Program-made: the position numbers and the translations under genes
The notes under the pieces: model-generated
What the model saw: the letters and a program-made list of their open reading frames with translations, nothing else
Database searches by the model: none
Told to the model about the DNA's origin: nothing
Assembly: GCA_949289635.1 (NCBI GenBank)
Contig: CASEOS010000012.1
Location: forward strand, 1-45,657
Direction of reading: 5' to 3'
Length of the DNA: 45,657 nucleotides
Source: an uncultured Eubacteriales bacterium
Lineage (GTDB): Bacteria; Bacillota; Clostridia; TANB77; CAG-508
Shown here: positions 25,603-33,829 of the stretch, in pieces
How positions within the stretch are numbered: position 1 is the stretch's first letter
Layout: each line of letters opens with the position of its first letter

Positions 25603-25630
25603 TTGATTTTTGAGAGAGGAATGATAAAAT
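25603..25630 (+). promoter_or_regulatory. Candidate promoter of the type IV pilus operon
   Basis: TTGATT and TAAAAT with a 16-base spacer, about 115 bases before pilM. No other convincing promoter is seen before pilC, so the whole cluster to 35173 may be one transcript. Confidence 0.4.
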
Positions 25631-25748
25631 AAACTAGAATAAATTAGCGTAATTACTAAATAATAGAAACTTGCTAATTTATTCAAGTATCAAATTTTAT
25701 GAAGTGCAAAAAATAGCAATAAAGAAAAATTATAAAAAGGAGCAAAAG

Positions 25749-27368
25749 ATGGCTAGCTGTTTAGGGTTATATGTAGAAAGCAATATAATTAAATATGCAA
25801 AAGTTTCAAAAGAACATGAAAAGATAAAAGTAGAATCTTTTGGTGTAAAATTTTATGATAATCTAGAGAAAGCAATAGACCAAATTATAGAAGAAACATA
25901 TAGTTATAAAACACCAATTAGTATTAACTTGTCTGAAGAGATTTATAATTATTTTGATATGTTTGCAATGTTAAGCAATAAAGATTTATCAAAAGCAATT
26001 AAAACAGAATTTGAAATGTACTGTAGTGATCAAGGATATAATCCAAATGTTTTTGAGACAAGATATGTTGTTTCAAAAAATCCAGAAGATAAAGACAAAT
26101 TAAAAGTTATTCATATTGCTGCCAATAAGATAGAATTGACAAAGAAAACACAAGTCTTAGAAAAAAACAAACTAACAAGTATTGTTCCTGTTTCAATGGC
26201 AATCACAAATTTGATAGAAACAAAACCAAAAGAAAATTGCTTGATTGTTAATATTGAAGATAATACAACAGTAACAAAAATTCTTGATGAAAACGTATAT
26301 GATATTCAAACATTTGATGAAGGAAGCCAGGAATTTTTAAGAAAAATTAATATAAAAGAAAACTCTTTAGCAAAAGCATACGAAATATGTAAAAATACAA
26401 CAATCTATACTTCAGAAGGAAAAGAACTTCAAGAAACAGAAATTGGATATTTAGAAGATATTATGCCAACATTATATACAATTGTTGGTAATGTAAGAAA
26501 AATCATTAATGAAAGTGAAGAAAAAATTAGTAAAGTATATCTAACAGGAACCGCAACATTAATCAATAATTTAGATTTATATTTCCAAGAATATTTAAGT
26601 GAAATAGATTGTGAAATCTTAAAACCATATTTTATTAATCCAACGAAAGATATTAGTATACAAGATTATATAGAAGTAAATTCAGCAATTTCTTTAGCTT
26701 TATCAGGTGTAGGACAAGGAATACAAGGGATTAACTTTAAAAAGCAAACATTTAACGAAAAAATTCCAGATTGGTTAAAAGTAGAAGTTAATCCAGGTAA
26801 GGAAAAGAAAGGAAAACTAGCAAAATCAGGTTGGTTTACAAATGATTTAGGAGAAAAACTAGATAAAACAGAAATTAGCTTATTAAGATCAGCTGTCGGA
26901 TTAATATTACTATTTGTTATTTACAGTTGTTTTGCAGTGTTATTACAAAACCAAATGGAACAAAAAGAACAACAAGCACAAGATTCTATTAGCCATACAA
27001 ATACACAAATTCAACTAGCAGATAATGATAAAACAAAAATAGATTCTAGGACAAATGACTATACAGAAATGATACAAAACTTACAAGATTTAAATGATAG
27101 AATTACAGATGCAAGCAAAACAAGAGATGCAATACCAAATTTATTAAATGAAATTATGTATATTGTACCAGAAAATGTTCAAATAACATCTATACAAAAC
27201 ACAACAGGAACACATATTGTCATTCAAGCACAATCAAATAAATATGAACAATTAGGTATGTTTAAAGCAAAATTAGATACAGAAATGTATTTAACAAATG
27301 TAATTTCTACTTCAGGACAACAAGAAAACAATGTGATTAAAGTAACAATAGAAGGAGATTTACCATGA
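25749..27368 (+). CDS. pilM: PilM-PilN fusion, type IV pilus assembly
   Basis: A 539-residue protein. Residues 1-345 are the actin-like PilM fold, beginning CLGLYVESNIIKYAKVS and including PISINLSEEIYNYF and VYLTGTATLINNL. One membrane span follows (about 378-399), then a periplasm-side PilN domain with a coiled coil (400-460) and a ferredoxin-like end (NEIMYIVPENVQITSIQNT). PilM sits under the membrane and anchors PilN to the pilus motor. The fusion replaces two genes and is known from some clostridial pilus clusters. The ATG at 25749 follows AAAAAGGAG; an upstream ATG at 25671 has no such site. It overlaps pilO by 4 bases. Confidence 0.88.
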   Translation: MASCLGLYVESNIIKYAKVSKEHEKIKVESFGVKFYDNLEKAIDQIIEETYSYKTPISINLSEEIYNYFDMFAMLSNKDLSKAIKTEFEMYCSDQGYNPNVFETRYVVSKNPEDKDKLKVIHIAANKIELTKKTQVLEKNKLTSIVPVSMAITNLIETKPKENCLIVNIEDNTTVTKILDENVYDIQTFDEGSQEFLRKINIKENSLAKAYEICKNTTIYTSEGKELQETEIGYLEDIMPTLYTIVGNVRKIINESEEKISKVYLTGTATLINNLDLYFQEYLSEIDCEILKPYFINPTKDISIQDYIEVNSAISLALSGVGQGIQGINFKKQTFNEKIPDWLKVEVNPGKEKKGKLAKSGWFTNDLGEKLDKTEISLLRSAVGLILLFVIYSCFAVLLQNQMEQKEQQAQDSISHTNTQIQLADNDKTKIDSRTNDYTEMIQNLQDLNDRITDASKTRDAIPNLLNEIMYIVPENVQITSIQNTTGTHIVIQAQSNKYEQLGMFKAKLDTEMYLTNVISTSGQQENNVIKVTIEGDLP

Positions 27369-28081
27369 AAAAATTATTAATACTGATTTTAATCGCACTT
27401 GTATTAGCACTAACGATTTTTACCATTATTAATGGGTTGGAAATAGGAGGATTTCATATTTGGGGAATAAGAACCATACAAGATGAAAATGCTAAATTAG
27501 ATAAAACTGTTACAGAAGCAACAAGATTATCAAGTTCTACTTTTCCAGGAAAAGTTGGTGAAGTAAATGCAAGTATGAAAGAATTAGAAGAACAAAAAAT
27601 TGCATATGAAGATATGGTAGCAGTAAGTAGTGCTGGTGATGTTCAAACAGCAAGTCAATTATCAAATTATACATTAGACTTTTTATGGACAGAAATTGGT
27701 ACACATGCAACCAGCGAAGGGGTTAATATAGATATTTCTTTAACAGCTGGAACAGGAGGACAAAGTGTTTATGATTTAAACTTCACTGTTGTTGGAAGCT
27801 ATGTTGGTATATGTGAGTTTATTAGAGATATTGAAGATGATTCAGATTTAGCATTTAAAATAGAACAATTTTCTATGACAGCAGGAGAATCTACTTCATC
27901 ATTAAAAGCAACTTTTGTATGTAAGAATATACCAATAGAAGGAATTTCTTCAATAGATAAAAGAACAACTACTGAAGATACAACAAATAGCACTAACACA
28001 AATAGTACAAACACAAACAGTACAAATAGTACATCAAATGCAACAAGCAATAGTACCAATACAACAAATACAGCTAGATAG
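27365..28081 (+). CDS. pilO: PilO-like type IV pilus alignment protein
   Basis: This 238-residue protein has an N-terminal membrane anchor (residues 2-23) then a coiled-coil segment (ENAKLDKTVTEATRL to about 90). A ferredoxin-like domain follows (YDLNFTVVGSYVGICEFIRDIEDDS), which is the PilO arrangement. The last 40 residues are a low-complexity Asn/Ser/Thr tail encoded by near-tandem repeats (27985-28075). PilO pairs with PilN in the inner-membrane platform. Overlap of 4 bases with pilMN implies translational coupling. No secretin is present, so the assembly only needs to span one membrane and the wall. Confidence 0.82.
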   Translation: MKKLLILILIALVLALTIFTIINGLEIGGFHIWGIRTIQDENAKLDKTVTEATRLSSSTFPGKVGEVNASMKELEEQKIAYEDMVAVSSAGDVQTASQLSNYTLDFLWTEIGTHATSEGVNIDISLTAGTGGQSVYDLNFTVVGSYVGICEFIRDIEDDSDLAFKIEQFSMTAGESTSSLKATFVCKNIPIEGISSIDKRTTTEDTTNSTNTNSTNTNSTNSTSNATSNSTNTTNTAR

Positions 28082-28095
28082 AAAAGGAGTGTATT

Positions 28096-28524
28096 ATGGC
28101 TAAAAAAGTGATAAAAGAAATTATAATTATGTTATTGCTAGTTTTAGCAATCATATTAATACTTGGTGTATTATTATATGAATATGTACCAAGTAATAAA
28201 ATCATACCAGATGAAGTGGCATATACCACACCAGAAGCAGTACAAGAAGAATTGAGCAAAAGTGAAAATGTGGATAATGATGAAGTTATCCTAACATACA
28301 GTGTTGATTCAACAGACTTAGATAACTATGAAAGAATCAATACCTATGTACCAGGAAAACCAAATCCATTTTCACCATATAATGAAACTTCAACTTCTGG
28401 TGGAGATACAACACAAAATGGTAGTTCAAATAGTAGCACAAATTCAGGAAATTCAAGTGGAACAACTAGCAATACAACCAGTTCAGGAGGTTCAGAATAC
28501 TATCCTGATACAGGAACAAAATAG
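28096..28524 (+). CDS. Small membrane-anchored protein in the PilP position
   Basis: A 142-residue protein with one N-terminal span (residues 8-30), an acidic stretch (TPEAVQEELSKSENVDNDEVIL), the short motif KPNPFSPY (about 91-98), and a Ser/Thr/Gly/Asn-rich tail. Gene order pilMN-pilO-this gene mirrors pilM-N-O-P of didermal bacteria. PilP carries a DPF-x-P-like phrase near its linker, so NPFSPY may be a remnant or functional analogue. PilP normally contacts the secretin, which is absent here, so the role must differ. The low-complexity tail resembles that of the preceding gene and may cross the cell wall. Confidence 0.6.
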   Translation: MAKKVIKEIIIMLLLVLAIILILGVLLYEYVPSNKIIPDEVAYTTPEAVQEELSKSENVDNDEVILTYSVDSTDLDNYERINTYVPGKPNPFSPYNETSTSGGDTTQNGSSNSSTNSGNSSGTTSNTTSSGGSEYYPDTGTK

Positions 28525-28599
28525 TTATTAACGTTATGTTTTTTTAAACATAAATAATATATATTAATTTATTTCAAAAGAAAAGGAGGAAAAACGAAA

Positions 28600-29103
28600 A
28601 TGAGAAACCAAAGAGGTATTACTTTAATAGCTTTAGTAATCACAATTATCGTTTTATTAATTTTAGCAGGAGTATCAATTGCAATGCTTACAGGAGATAA
28701 TGGAATATTATCAAATGCAACAAGATCAGTAGCTGAAACAAATATAGCTGAGGATAGAGAGGCAGCAACATTAGATTTAAGTGATGCTTATTCAGATTAT
28801 ATGGAAGCTAGATATGTTGATAACGATAATACTTCTTCTAATTTTGTGAATTTTTTATTAGGTGGAGACACTGCAGCTGCAACTGCTACTACTGTTAAAT
28901 CTGGTTATTTAGATGATACTGCACATTATACAGTATCAGTAGATAGTACTAGCAAGGAAATCACAATTACAACAAAATCTACAAATGAACAAGATCAGAC
29001 AGAAAAAGCCAAAGTATGTGAAGATGGCGGAATTACTAGCGATAATTGGATAAACACTTCAGCAAGCTTTACTTATAATGATGATAATACTGAAATTGAA
29101 TAA
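28600..29103 (+). CDS. pilA: Type IV pilin, probable major pilin
   Basis: A 167-residue protein with a short leader (MRNQRG), predicted cleavage after Gly, then ITLIALVITIIVLLILAGVS, a typical pilin hydrophobic helix, and a polar globular domain. The residue at mature position 5 is Ala, not the Glu usual in Gram-negative pilins; this form is common in Firmicutes. It has the strongest ribosome binding site of the region (AAAAGGAGGAAAAA) and is followed by a stable hairpin, both fitting high expression as the main subunit. The globular part has many Thr/Ser/Asp residues and one Cys (KVCEDGG). Confidence 0.88.
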   Translation: MRNQRGITLIALVITIIVLLILAGVSIAMLTGDNGILSNATRSVAETNIAEDREAATLDLSDAYSDYMEARYVDNDNTSSNFVNFLLGGDTAAATATTVKSGYLDDTAHYTVSVDSTSKEITITTKSTNEQDQTEKAKVCEDGGITSDNWINTSASFTYNDDNTEIE

Positions 29104-29120
29104 TGAAAAAATTTAAATAT

Positions 29121-29148
29121 GCCATACGCACACTTGAGTGTGTATGGC
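29121..29148 (+). terminator. Hairpin after the pilin gene
   Basis: GCCATAC-gc-ACACT pairs with AGTGTGTATGGC, with two bulged bases. The absence of a T run suggests partial termination or 3'-end protection of the pilin message, with the downstream genes still read through at a lower level. Confidence 0.6.
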
Positions 29149-29270
29149 TTAAATATTAAAAACAAACTAAAAAAGCAAACTTTATGTAAGTATAAGCAAA
29201 ATAAAAACACAATAGAAGTAAAACACAAAAATAGATAAAGATAAACAATTGAAAAAATAAAGGAGAAGAA

Positions 29271-30086
29271 ATGGATATACTACTATATATATTAATATTC
29301 ATAATGGGTACAGTATTTGGTAGTTTCTTTACATTAGCAGTATATAGAATACCAAAGAGACAAGATATCACACATACACATTCCTATTGTCCTAATTGTA
29401 ATCACAAATTAGGCTTTTTAGACTTGATACCTGTATTTAGTTATATCTTTCTATTAGGAAAATGTAGATATTGCAAAGAAAAAATTAGACCTAGATATTT
29501 CATAATAGAAACATTATCAGGGCTTACATTTGTCATAGTAGCATATCTAATGAATATTAGTGCATATAACTTAAAACCAATCTTGCTAGCAGAAGGTGCA
29601 TTTATGGCACTTTATTTGTGCTTTGTTTTTATTATGGCAGGAATTGATGCAGAAAACAGAAAAATTGAAAAATCAATATCTATGTACGGAGTTTTATTAT
29701 CTATTGCATATATAATATATCTATGTGTAGTAGAACAAGAAAATATATATAGATATGTTATATATCTAGCATTTTATGTCATCATTTTAGCTTTAGATAC
29801 AGTCACACTAAAAAAATACGCAAAAAACAGTTATGTCCATGGTGTTATCTTAACAGTTTTAACAATGGTTATTTTTACAGGTGAATATGTCATGATTAAT
29901 ACAATCATTATGACAGCACTTGTTGTGGCAATAGATTTATTATTGCACAAAATAGAAAACATAAGAAAAAGAGTTAGAAGAGAGAAAAAGGACTATGGAG
30001 AACATATAGATTATGGATTTATTTTAGGTGTCTCTAATATTTTAAATCTTATATTTGTATTAGCTTGGTATAAATTTTTTGTTTAA
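29271..30086 (+). CDS. pilD: Prepilin peptidase
   Basis: This 271-residue membrane protein has the N-terminal FGSFFTLAVYRIP segment and the zinc-binding four-cysteine region (C40-P-N-C43 and C65-R-Y-C68), then several spans. The first catalytic aspartate is probable at D126 (AGIDAENRKIE). The second, usually in a GxGD motif, is not obvious: the nearest match is GEHIDYGFILG, with D247. The enzyme cleaves the leader of prepilins after Gly and may methylate the new N-terminus. It sits inside the pilus operon, 167 bases after the pilin gene. Loss of the GxGD glycines is unusual and worth comparison, but the peptidase label is secure from the N-terminal half. Confidence 0.85.
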   Translation: MDILLYILIFIMGTVFGSFFTLAVYRIPKRQDITHTHSYCPNCNHKLGFLDLIPVFSYIFLLGKCRYCKEKIRPRYFIIETLSGLTFVIVAYLMNISAYNLKPILLAEGAFMALYLCFVFIMAGIDAENRKIEKSISMYGVLLSIAYIIYLCVVEQENIYRYVIYLAFYVIILALDTVTLKKYAKNSYVHGVILTVLTMVIFTGEYVMINTIIMTALVVAIDLLLHKIENIRKRVRREKKDYGEHIDYGFILGVSNILNLIFVLAWYKFFV

Positions 30087-30103
30087 GTAGAAAGGAATAG
30101 TAA

Positions 30104-30538
30104 ATGAGGATAAAAAGTGAAAAAGGAATTACCAATATTGATTTAACAGTTTCCATTATATTAATTACATTATTTGTAACGATTATTGCTACATTAATGG
30201 TTACCATTAATACAAATTCTCATTCTATGGAAAGAAAAACAGAAGCAACCAATTATGCCATTAATGAAATTGAAAAGTTAAAAGCACAGGATTTTGCTTC
30301 CTTAGTCGATACAAATGAAGAAACAAATAATTTCGCAAATATAACAGATGCTGAAGGAAATGCAACAGGATATTCTAAAAAAATAACAATTGTAGATTAT
30401 GCGAATTTACCAGAAAATCAAGAGGATGAAACAATATTAGCTGGATTAGTTAAAAAAGTCACAGTGGAAATATCTTATAAAGATGGAGATAACATAGAAA
30501 CAGTTGAATTATCGACTGTGATAGCAAAAAATGATTAA
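30104..30538 (+). CDS. Minor pilin-like protein
   Basis: A 144-residue protein with the class III leader MRIKSEKG followed by ITNIDLTVSIILITLFVTII. Mature position 5 is Asp, a conservative substitute for the usual Glu. A helix (TNYAINEIEKLKAQDFASL) and a small beta-rich domain follow, like PilV/GspI minor pseudopilins. Minor pilins start or cap fibre growth. It lies 18 bases after pilD and 13 bases before another pilin-like gene. Confidence 0.8.
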   Translation: MRIKSEKGITNIDLTVSIILITLFVTIIATLMVTINTNSHSMERKTEATNYAINEIEKLKAQDFASLVDTNEETNNFANITDAEGNATGYSKKITIVDYANLPENQEDETILAGLVKKVTVEISYKDGDNIETVELSTVIAKND

Positions 30539-30550
30539 GGAGAGACGGAT

Positions 30551-31003
30551 ATGCAAAATGAAAAAGGTGTTACATTAATATCTGTAACCATATATATCAT
30601 TGTTATGCTCATTATTGTAGCTGTTATTACTGTTTTAACTTCATATTTCTATCATAATGTAGATATTAATTCTGCAAGTCAGAATCTAAATCAGCAATAT
30701 ACAAAGTTTAATTCCTATTTTACAGAAGAAGTAAATAAAAAAGGAAATAAATTATTAGAAATTGGAGAAACAGAAAATGAGAGTGGAAATGGAACTCAAA
30801 AATATATTATTTTTTCTAGTGGAAACCAATATACATATATACCAGAAAATCAAGGGATATATATGAATCAAGTGAAAATTGCACAAAATATAACAGGTTG
30901 TACTTTTACAAGTAATCAAGAAGAAAATGGAAAAACAACAATAATGGTTATTATACAAGGAGAAAATTTTGAAAGAGAGACAACCTATACCTTAATAGAT
31001 TAA
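30551..31003 (+). CDS. Minor pilin-like protein
   Basis: A 150-residue protein with leader MQNEKG then VTLISVTIYIIVMLIIVAVITV, the pilin-type N-terminal helix with Ser at mature position 5. The C-terminal domain is mainly short strands (QKYIIFSSGNQYTYIP, KTTIMVIIQG). Its size and position before the motor ATPase match a GspJ/PilW-like minor pilin. It lacks cysteines apart from one (ITGCTF). Confidence 0.78.
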   Translation: MQNEKGVTLISVTIYIIVMLIIVAVITVLTSYFYHNVDINSASQNLNQQYTKFNSYFTEEVNKKGNKLLEIGETENESGNGTQKYIIFSSGNQYTYIPENQGIYMNQVKIAQNITGCTFTSNQEENGKTTIMVIIQGENFERETTYTLID

Positions 31004-31025
31004 AACTACGAAAGAGGTGTTTGAT

Positions 31026-32657
31026 ATGGAATTAAAAAGAAGACAGCCGATTGGTGTGGAGTTAGTAAAAAGAGGAATTGTAGATGAAGAAGATATTGAA
31101 AGAGCATTAGATTATCAAAGACAACATCCTAATGTAAAAATTGGTGATTGCTTATATGAATTAGATGTATGTGACCCATATGTTTTAATTACAACAATTG
31201 GTGAAATATTGGGAGAAAAAGGTATTTTATTATCTAAAAATCCTATCAAAGTTAATGTAGAAGAATATATTTCTTTAGATATTGCGAAAAAGAATAAAGC
31301 GATTCCTTTTGAAGTTGAAAATGGAAAAATTAAAGTATGTTTTGCAAATACTGTTAACAGAAGAAGTATAGAAACCATCCGTTTGTTATTTTTAAACAAA
31401 GGGCTTATTATGGAGCCATATATTACCTTTGAAAAAGATATTACACAAATACTAAAATCTTTGGAAGGAAAGGCAAATGCAGATATCCATGAATCAGGAG
31501 TAACTATTATCAATTTAGTGGATAGTATTATTAAAACAGGTATTGAAAAAAGAGCAAGTGATATCCACATAGAACCAATGGCAACTTCTGTTCGTGTTAG
31601 ATATAGAATAGATGGTGAATTATTTACTGCGGCAAATTTGGATAAAGAAAAACAACAACAAATTATCGGAAGATTAAAAGCCATTTCAAATATGCATCAA
31701 GAAAAACAAGAATCACAAGATGGTAGAATTTTATTATATGAAGATTATAATATTCGTGTATCTTCACAACCAAATGTATATGGGGAAAAATTTGTTTTAA
31801 GATTATTAAAGAAAAATGCCAATATCAAAAACATATTTGATTTAGGATATTACGGAGAAGAAGAAGAATTTAAAAAAAGTGTTAACAAGAAAAATAGTAT
31901 TACCATTATGGCAGCACCAACAGGAGAAGGTAAAACAACTTCTTTATATAGTATCATTGACTATTTAAACAAACCAGAAATAAATATTACAACAATTGAA
32001 GACCCTGTTGAAATCAGAATTCCAGGATTAAACCAAATAGAAATTGATAATCGAACAACTTTTGCAGGTGCATTAAGAACTGTACTAAGACAAGACCCAG
32101 ATATTATTTTAGTGGGAGAAATTAGAGACAGAGAAACAGCAGAAATTGCGATTCAAGCTGGACAAACAGGACATTATGTATTATCAACAATCCATACAAT
32201 TGATAGTATAGAGGTTATCAATAGATTAAGAAAAATCGGTGTATCAGATTATGATATTGCAAGTACACTAGCAACATCTATTTCACAAAGATTAGTAAGA
32301 AGAATTTGTCCAAAATGTAAACGTGAAAGAGAATTTACAAAAGAAGAAAAAGACATCATAACCAATATATTAGAAAAATATGGAGAAAAAATAGATTTAA
32401 AAGATATAAAAACTTATGACTCTTTAGGCTGTGATTACTGTAATGGAACAGGTTTTTATGATAGAATAGGAATTTTTGAAATTTTAAATATCACAGATGA
32501 ACTGAAAGAACTAATTGTTTCAGGTGCATCAAGTATGGAACTTAGAAAAAAATCATTAGAGGAAGGTTATAGACCTTTGATTGTTGATGGAATTAGGAAA
32601 GTATTAAAAGGAGAAACAACATTAGATGAATTAAATAAAAAATTATTGTTTTTCTAA
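31026..32657 (+). CDS. pilB: Type IV pilus extension ATPase PilB
   Basis: This 543-residue GspE/PilB protein has an N-terminal MshEN-like domain (IGVELVKRGIVDEEDIERAL; related domains bind c-di-GMP), then the ATPase. Walker A is APTGEGKTTS, the Asp box IEDPVEIRIPG, Walker B PDIILVGEIRD, and the His box STIHTIDSIE. A four-cysteine zinc site lies near the C-terminus (CPKCKRE and CDYCNGTGFYDRIG). It powers pilus extension. A GTG at 31017 overlaps the Shine-Dalgarno AAGAGGTG, so ATG at 31026 is the start. Confidence 0.95.
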   Translation: MELKRRQPIGVELVKRGIVDEEDIERALDYQRQHPNVKIGDCLYELDVCDPYVLITTIGEILGEKGILLSKNPIKVNVEEYISLDIAKKNKAIPFEVENGKIKVCFANTVNRRSIETIRLLFLNKGLIMEPYITFEKDITQILKSLEGKANADIHESGVTIINLVDSIIKTGIEKRASDIHIEPMATSVRVRYRIDGELFTAANLDKEKQQQIIGRLKAISNMHQEKQESQDGRILLYEDYNIRVSSQPNVYGEKFVLRLLKKNANIKNIFDLGYYGEEEEFKKSVNKKNSITIMAAPTGEGKTTSLYSIIDYLNKPEINITTIEDPVEIRIPGLNQIEIDNRTTFAGALRTVLRQDPDIILVGEIRDRETAEIAIQAGQTGHYVLSTIHTIDSIEVINRLRKIGVSDYDIASTLATSISQRLVRRICPKCKREREFTKEEKDIITNILEKYGEKIDLKDIKTYDSLGCDYCNGTGFYDRIGIFEILNITDELKELIVSGASSMELRKKSLEEGYRPLIVDGIRKVLKGETTLDELNKKLLFF

Positions 32658-32709
32658 TTTTGAAAGGAAAAAATAGTCTAAAAATAAAAGGCTGAGGAGG
32701 AATTGAAAA

Positions 32710-33813
32710 ATGAATATGGATAAAATCCTAGATATAGCAATGGAGAAAGATGCATCAGATGTTCACATGATATGTGGGAATAAACCAATGCTTAGAATTG
32801 CAAGAGATTTAGTAGAAATTGAAGAGATGAAAGAATTAACAGAAGAAGATATGACAGAAGCATATGATTACCTAGTAAGAGGAAACATTGATAAAGATGA
32901 AGTATATAATCAAACAAAAAAACTAGATTTATCTTATGAATATAAAGATATTCGTTTAAGAGTTAATATTTCATCTTCAGATGAAATTCCAACTTGTACA
33001 CTAAGACTTATCAAAAATGAATTACCACCCTATGAATCTTTAGGAATTCCAGATGTTGTAAGAAGAATGACATATCAACCACAAGGATTGATATTGGTTA
33101 CAGGTAAAACGAACTCTGGTAAAAGTACAACCTTAAACTCTATGATAGACTATATCAATGAAAACCAAAATAAAAAGATATTAACACTAGAAAACCCAAT
33201 TGAGTATAAACATCATTCTAAAAAATCATTAATTGTTCAAAAAGAAGTAGGTAGAGGAAGAGATGTTTTAACATTTAGTGATGGTGTTAAAAACTCTTTG
33301 AGAGAGGACTGTGATATTCTAGTTATTGGAGAAATTAGAGATAGAACAACAATGGAAGCAGCTATCGAGATGGCAGAATCTGGTCACTTAGTTATTGGAA
33401 CATTGCATACAAAGTCTTGTGCAGAAACAATCGATAGAATGATAAACTTCTATGAAGTAAGAGATCAAGCAAGTATTAAATATTTATTATCTGCTTTATT
33501 AAAACTAGTTGTTTCACAAAGATTATTAAAAGGAACAGACGGAAAATTGGTTTTAATACCAGAAGTTATGGTAGTTGATAATATTGTGGCAGGTATTATC
33601 AGGAAAGAAAAATTAAGTGTATCTGAAATAGAAGATGCAATACAAAGTAACTTAGAAAAAGGAAGTATAGGATTAATCAATTCTTTAGCAGAATTGTTTG
33701 TAAAAGATAAAATTACATTAGAACAAGCAAAATCACAAATTGAAGAGAAAAATCAAGAAATTTTAAATAGAACCATCATGCAATTAAAAATCAAAAAAAA
33801 TACTAGCAATTAA
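32710..33813 (+). CDS. pilT: Type IV pilus retraction ATPase PilT
   Basis: A 367-residue hexameric ATPase of the PilT branch, with the N-terminal phrase KDASDVHMICGNKPMLR. Walker A is GKTNSGKST (instead of the usual GPTGSGKST), the Asp box LENPIEYKH, Walker B DCDILVIGEIRD, and the His box IGTLHTKSCAETIDRMI. It lacks the zinc site of PilB. PilT depolymerises the pilus, giving twitching movement and DNA uptake; together with dprA in this window it makes natural transformation plausible. It follows pilB by 52 bases with GAGGAGG. Confidence 0.94.
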   Translation: MNMDKILDIAMEKDASDVHMICGNKPMLRIARDLVEIEEMKELTEEDMTEAYDYLVRGNIDKDEVYNQTKKLDLSYEYKDIRLRVNISSSDEIPTCTLRLIKNELPPYESLGIPDVVRRMTYQPQGLILVTGKTNSGKSTTLNSMIDYINENQNKKILTLENPIEYKHHSKKSLIVQKEVGRGRDVLTFSDGVKNSLREDCDILVIGEIRDRTTMEAAIEMAESGHLVIGTLHTKSCAETIDRMINFYEVRDQASIKYLLSALLKLVVSQRLLKGTDGKLVLIPEVMVVDNIVAGIIRKEKLSVSEIEDAIQSNLEKGSIGLINSLAELFVKDKITLEQAKSQIEEKNQEILNRTIMQLKIKKNTSN

Positions 33814-33829
33814 TAAAAGGAGGTAAAAC

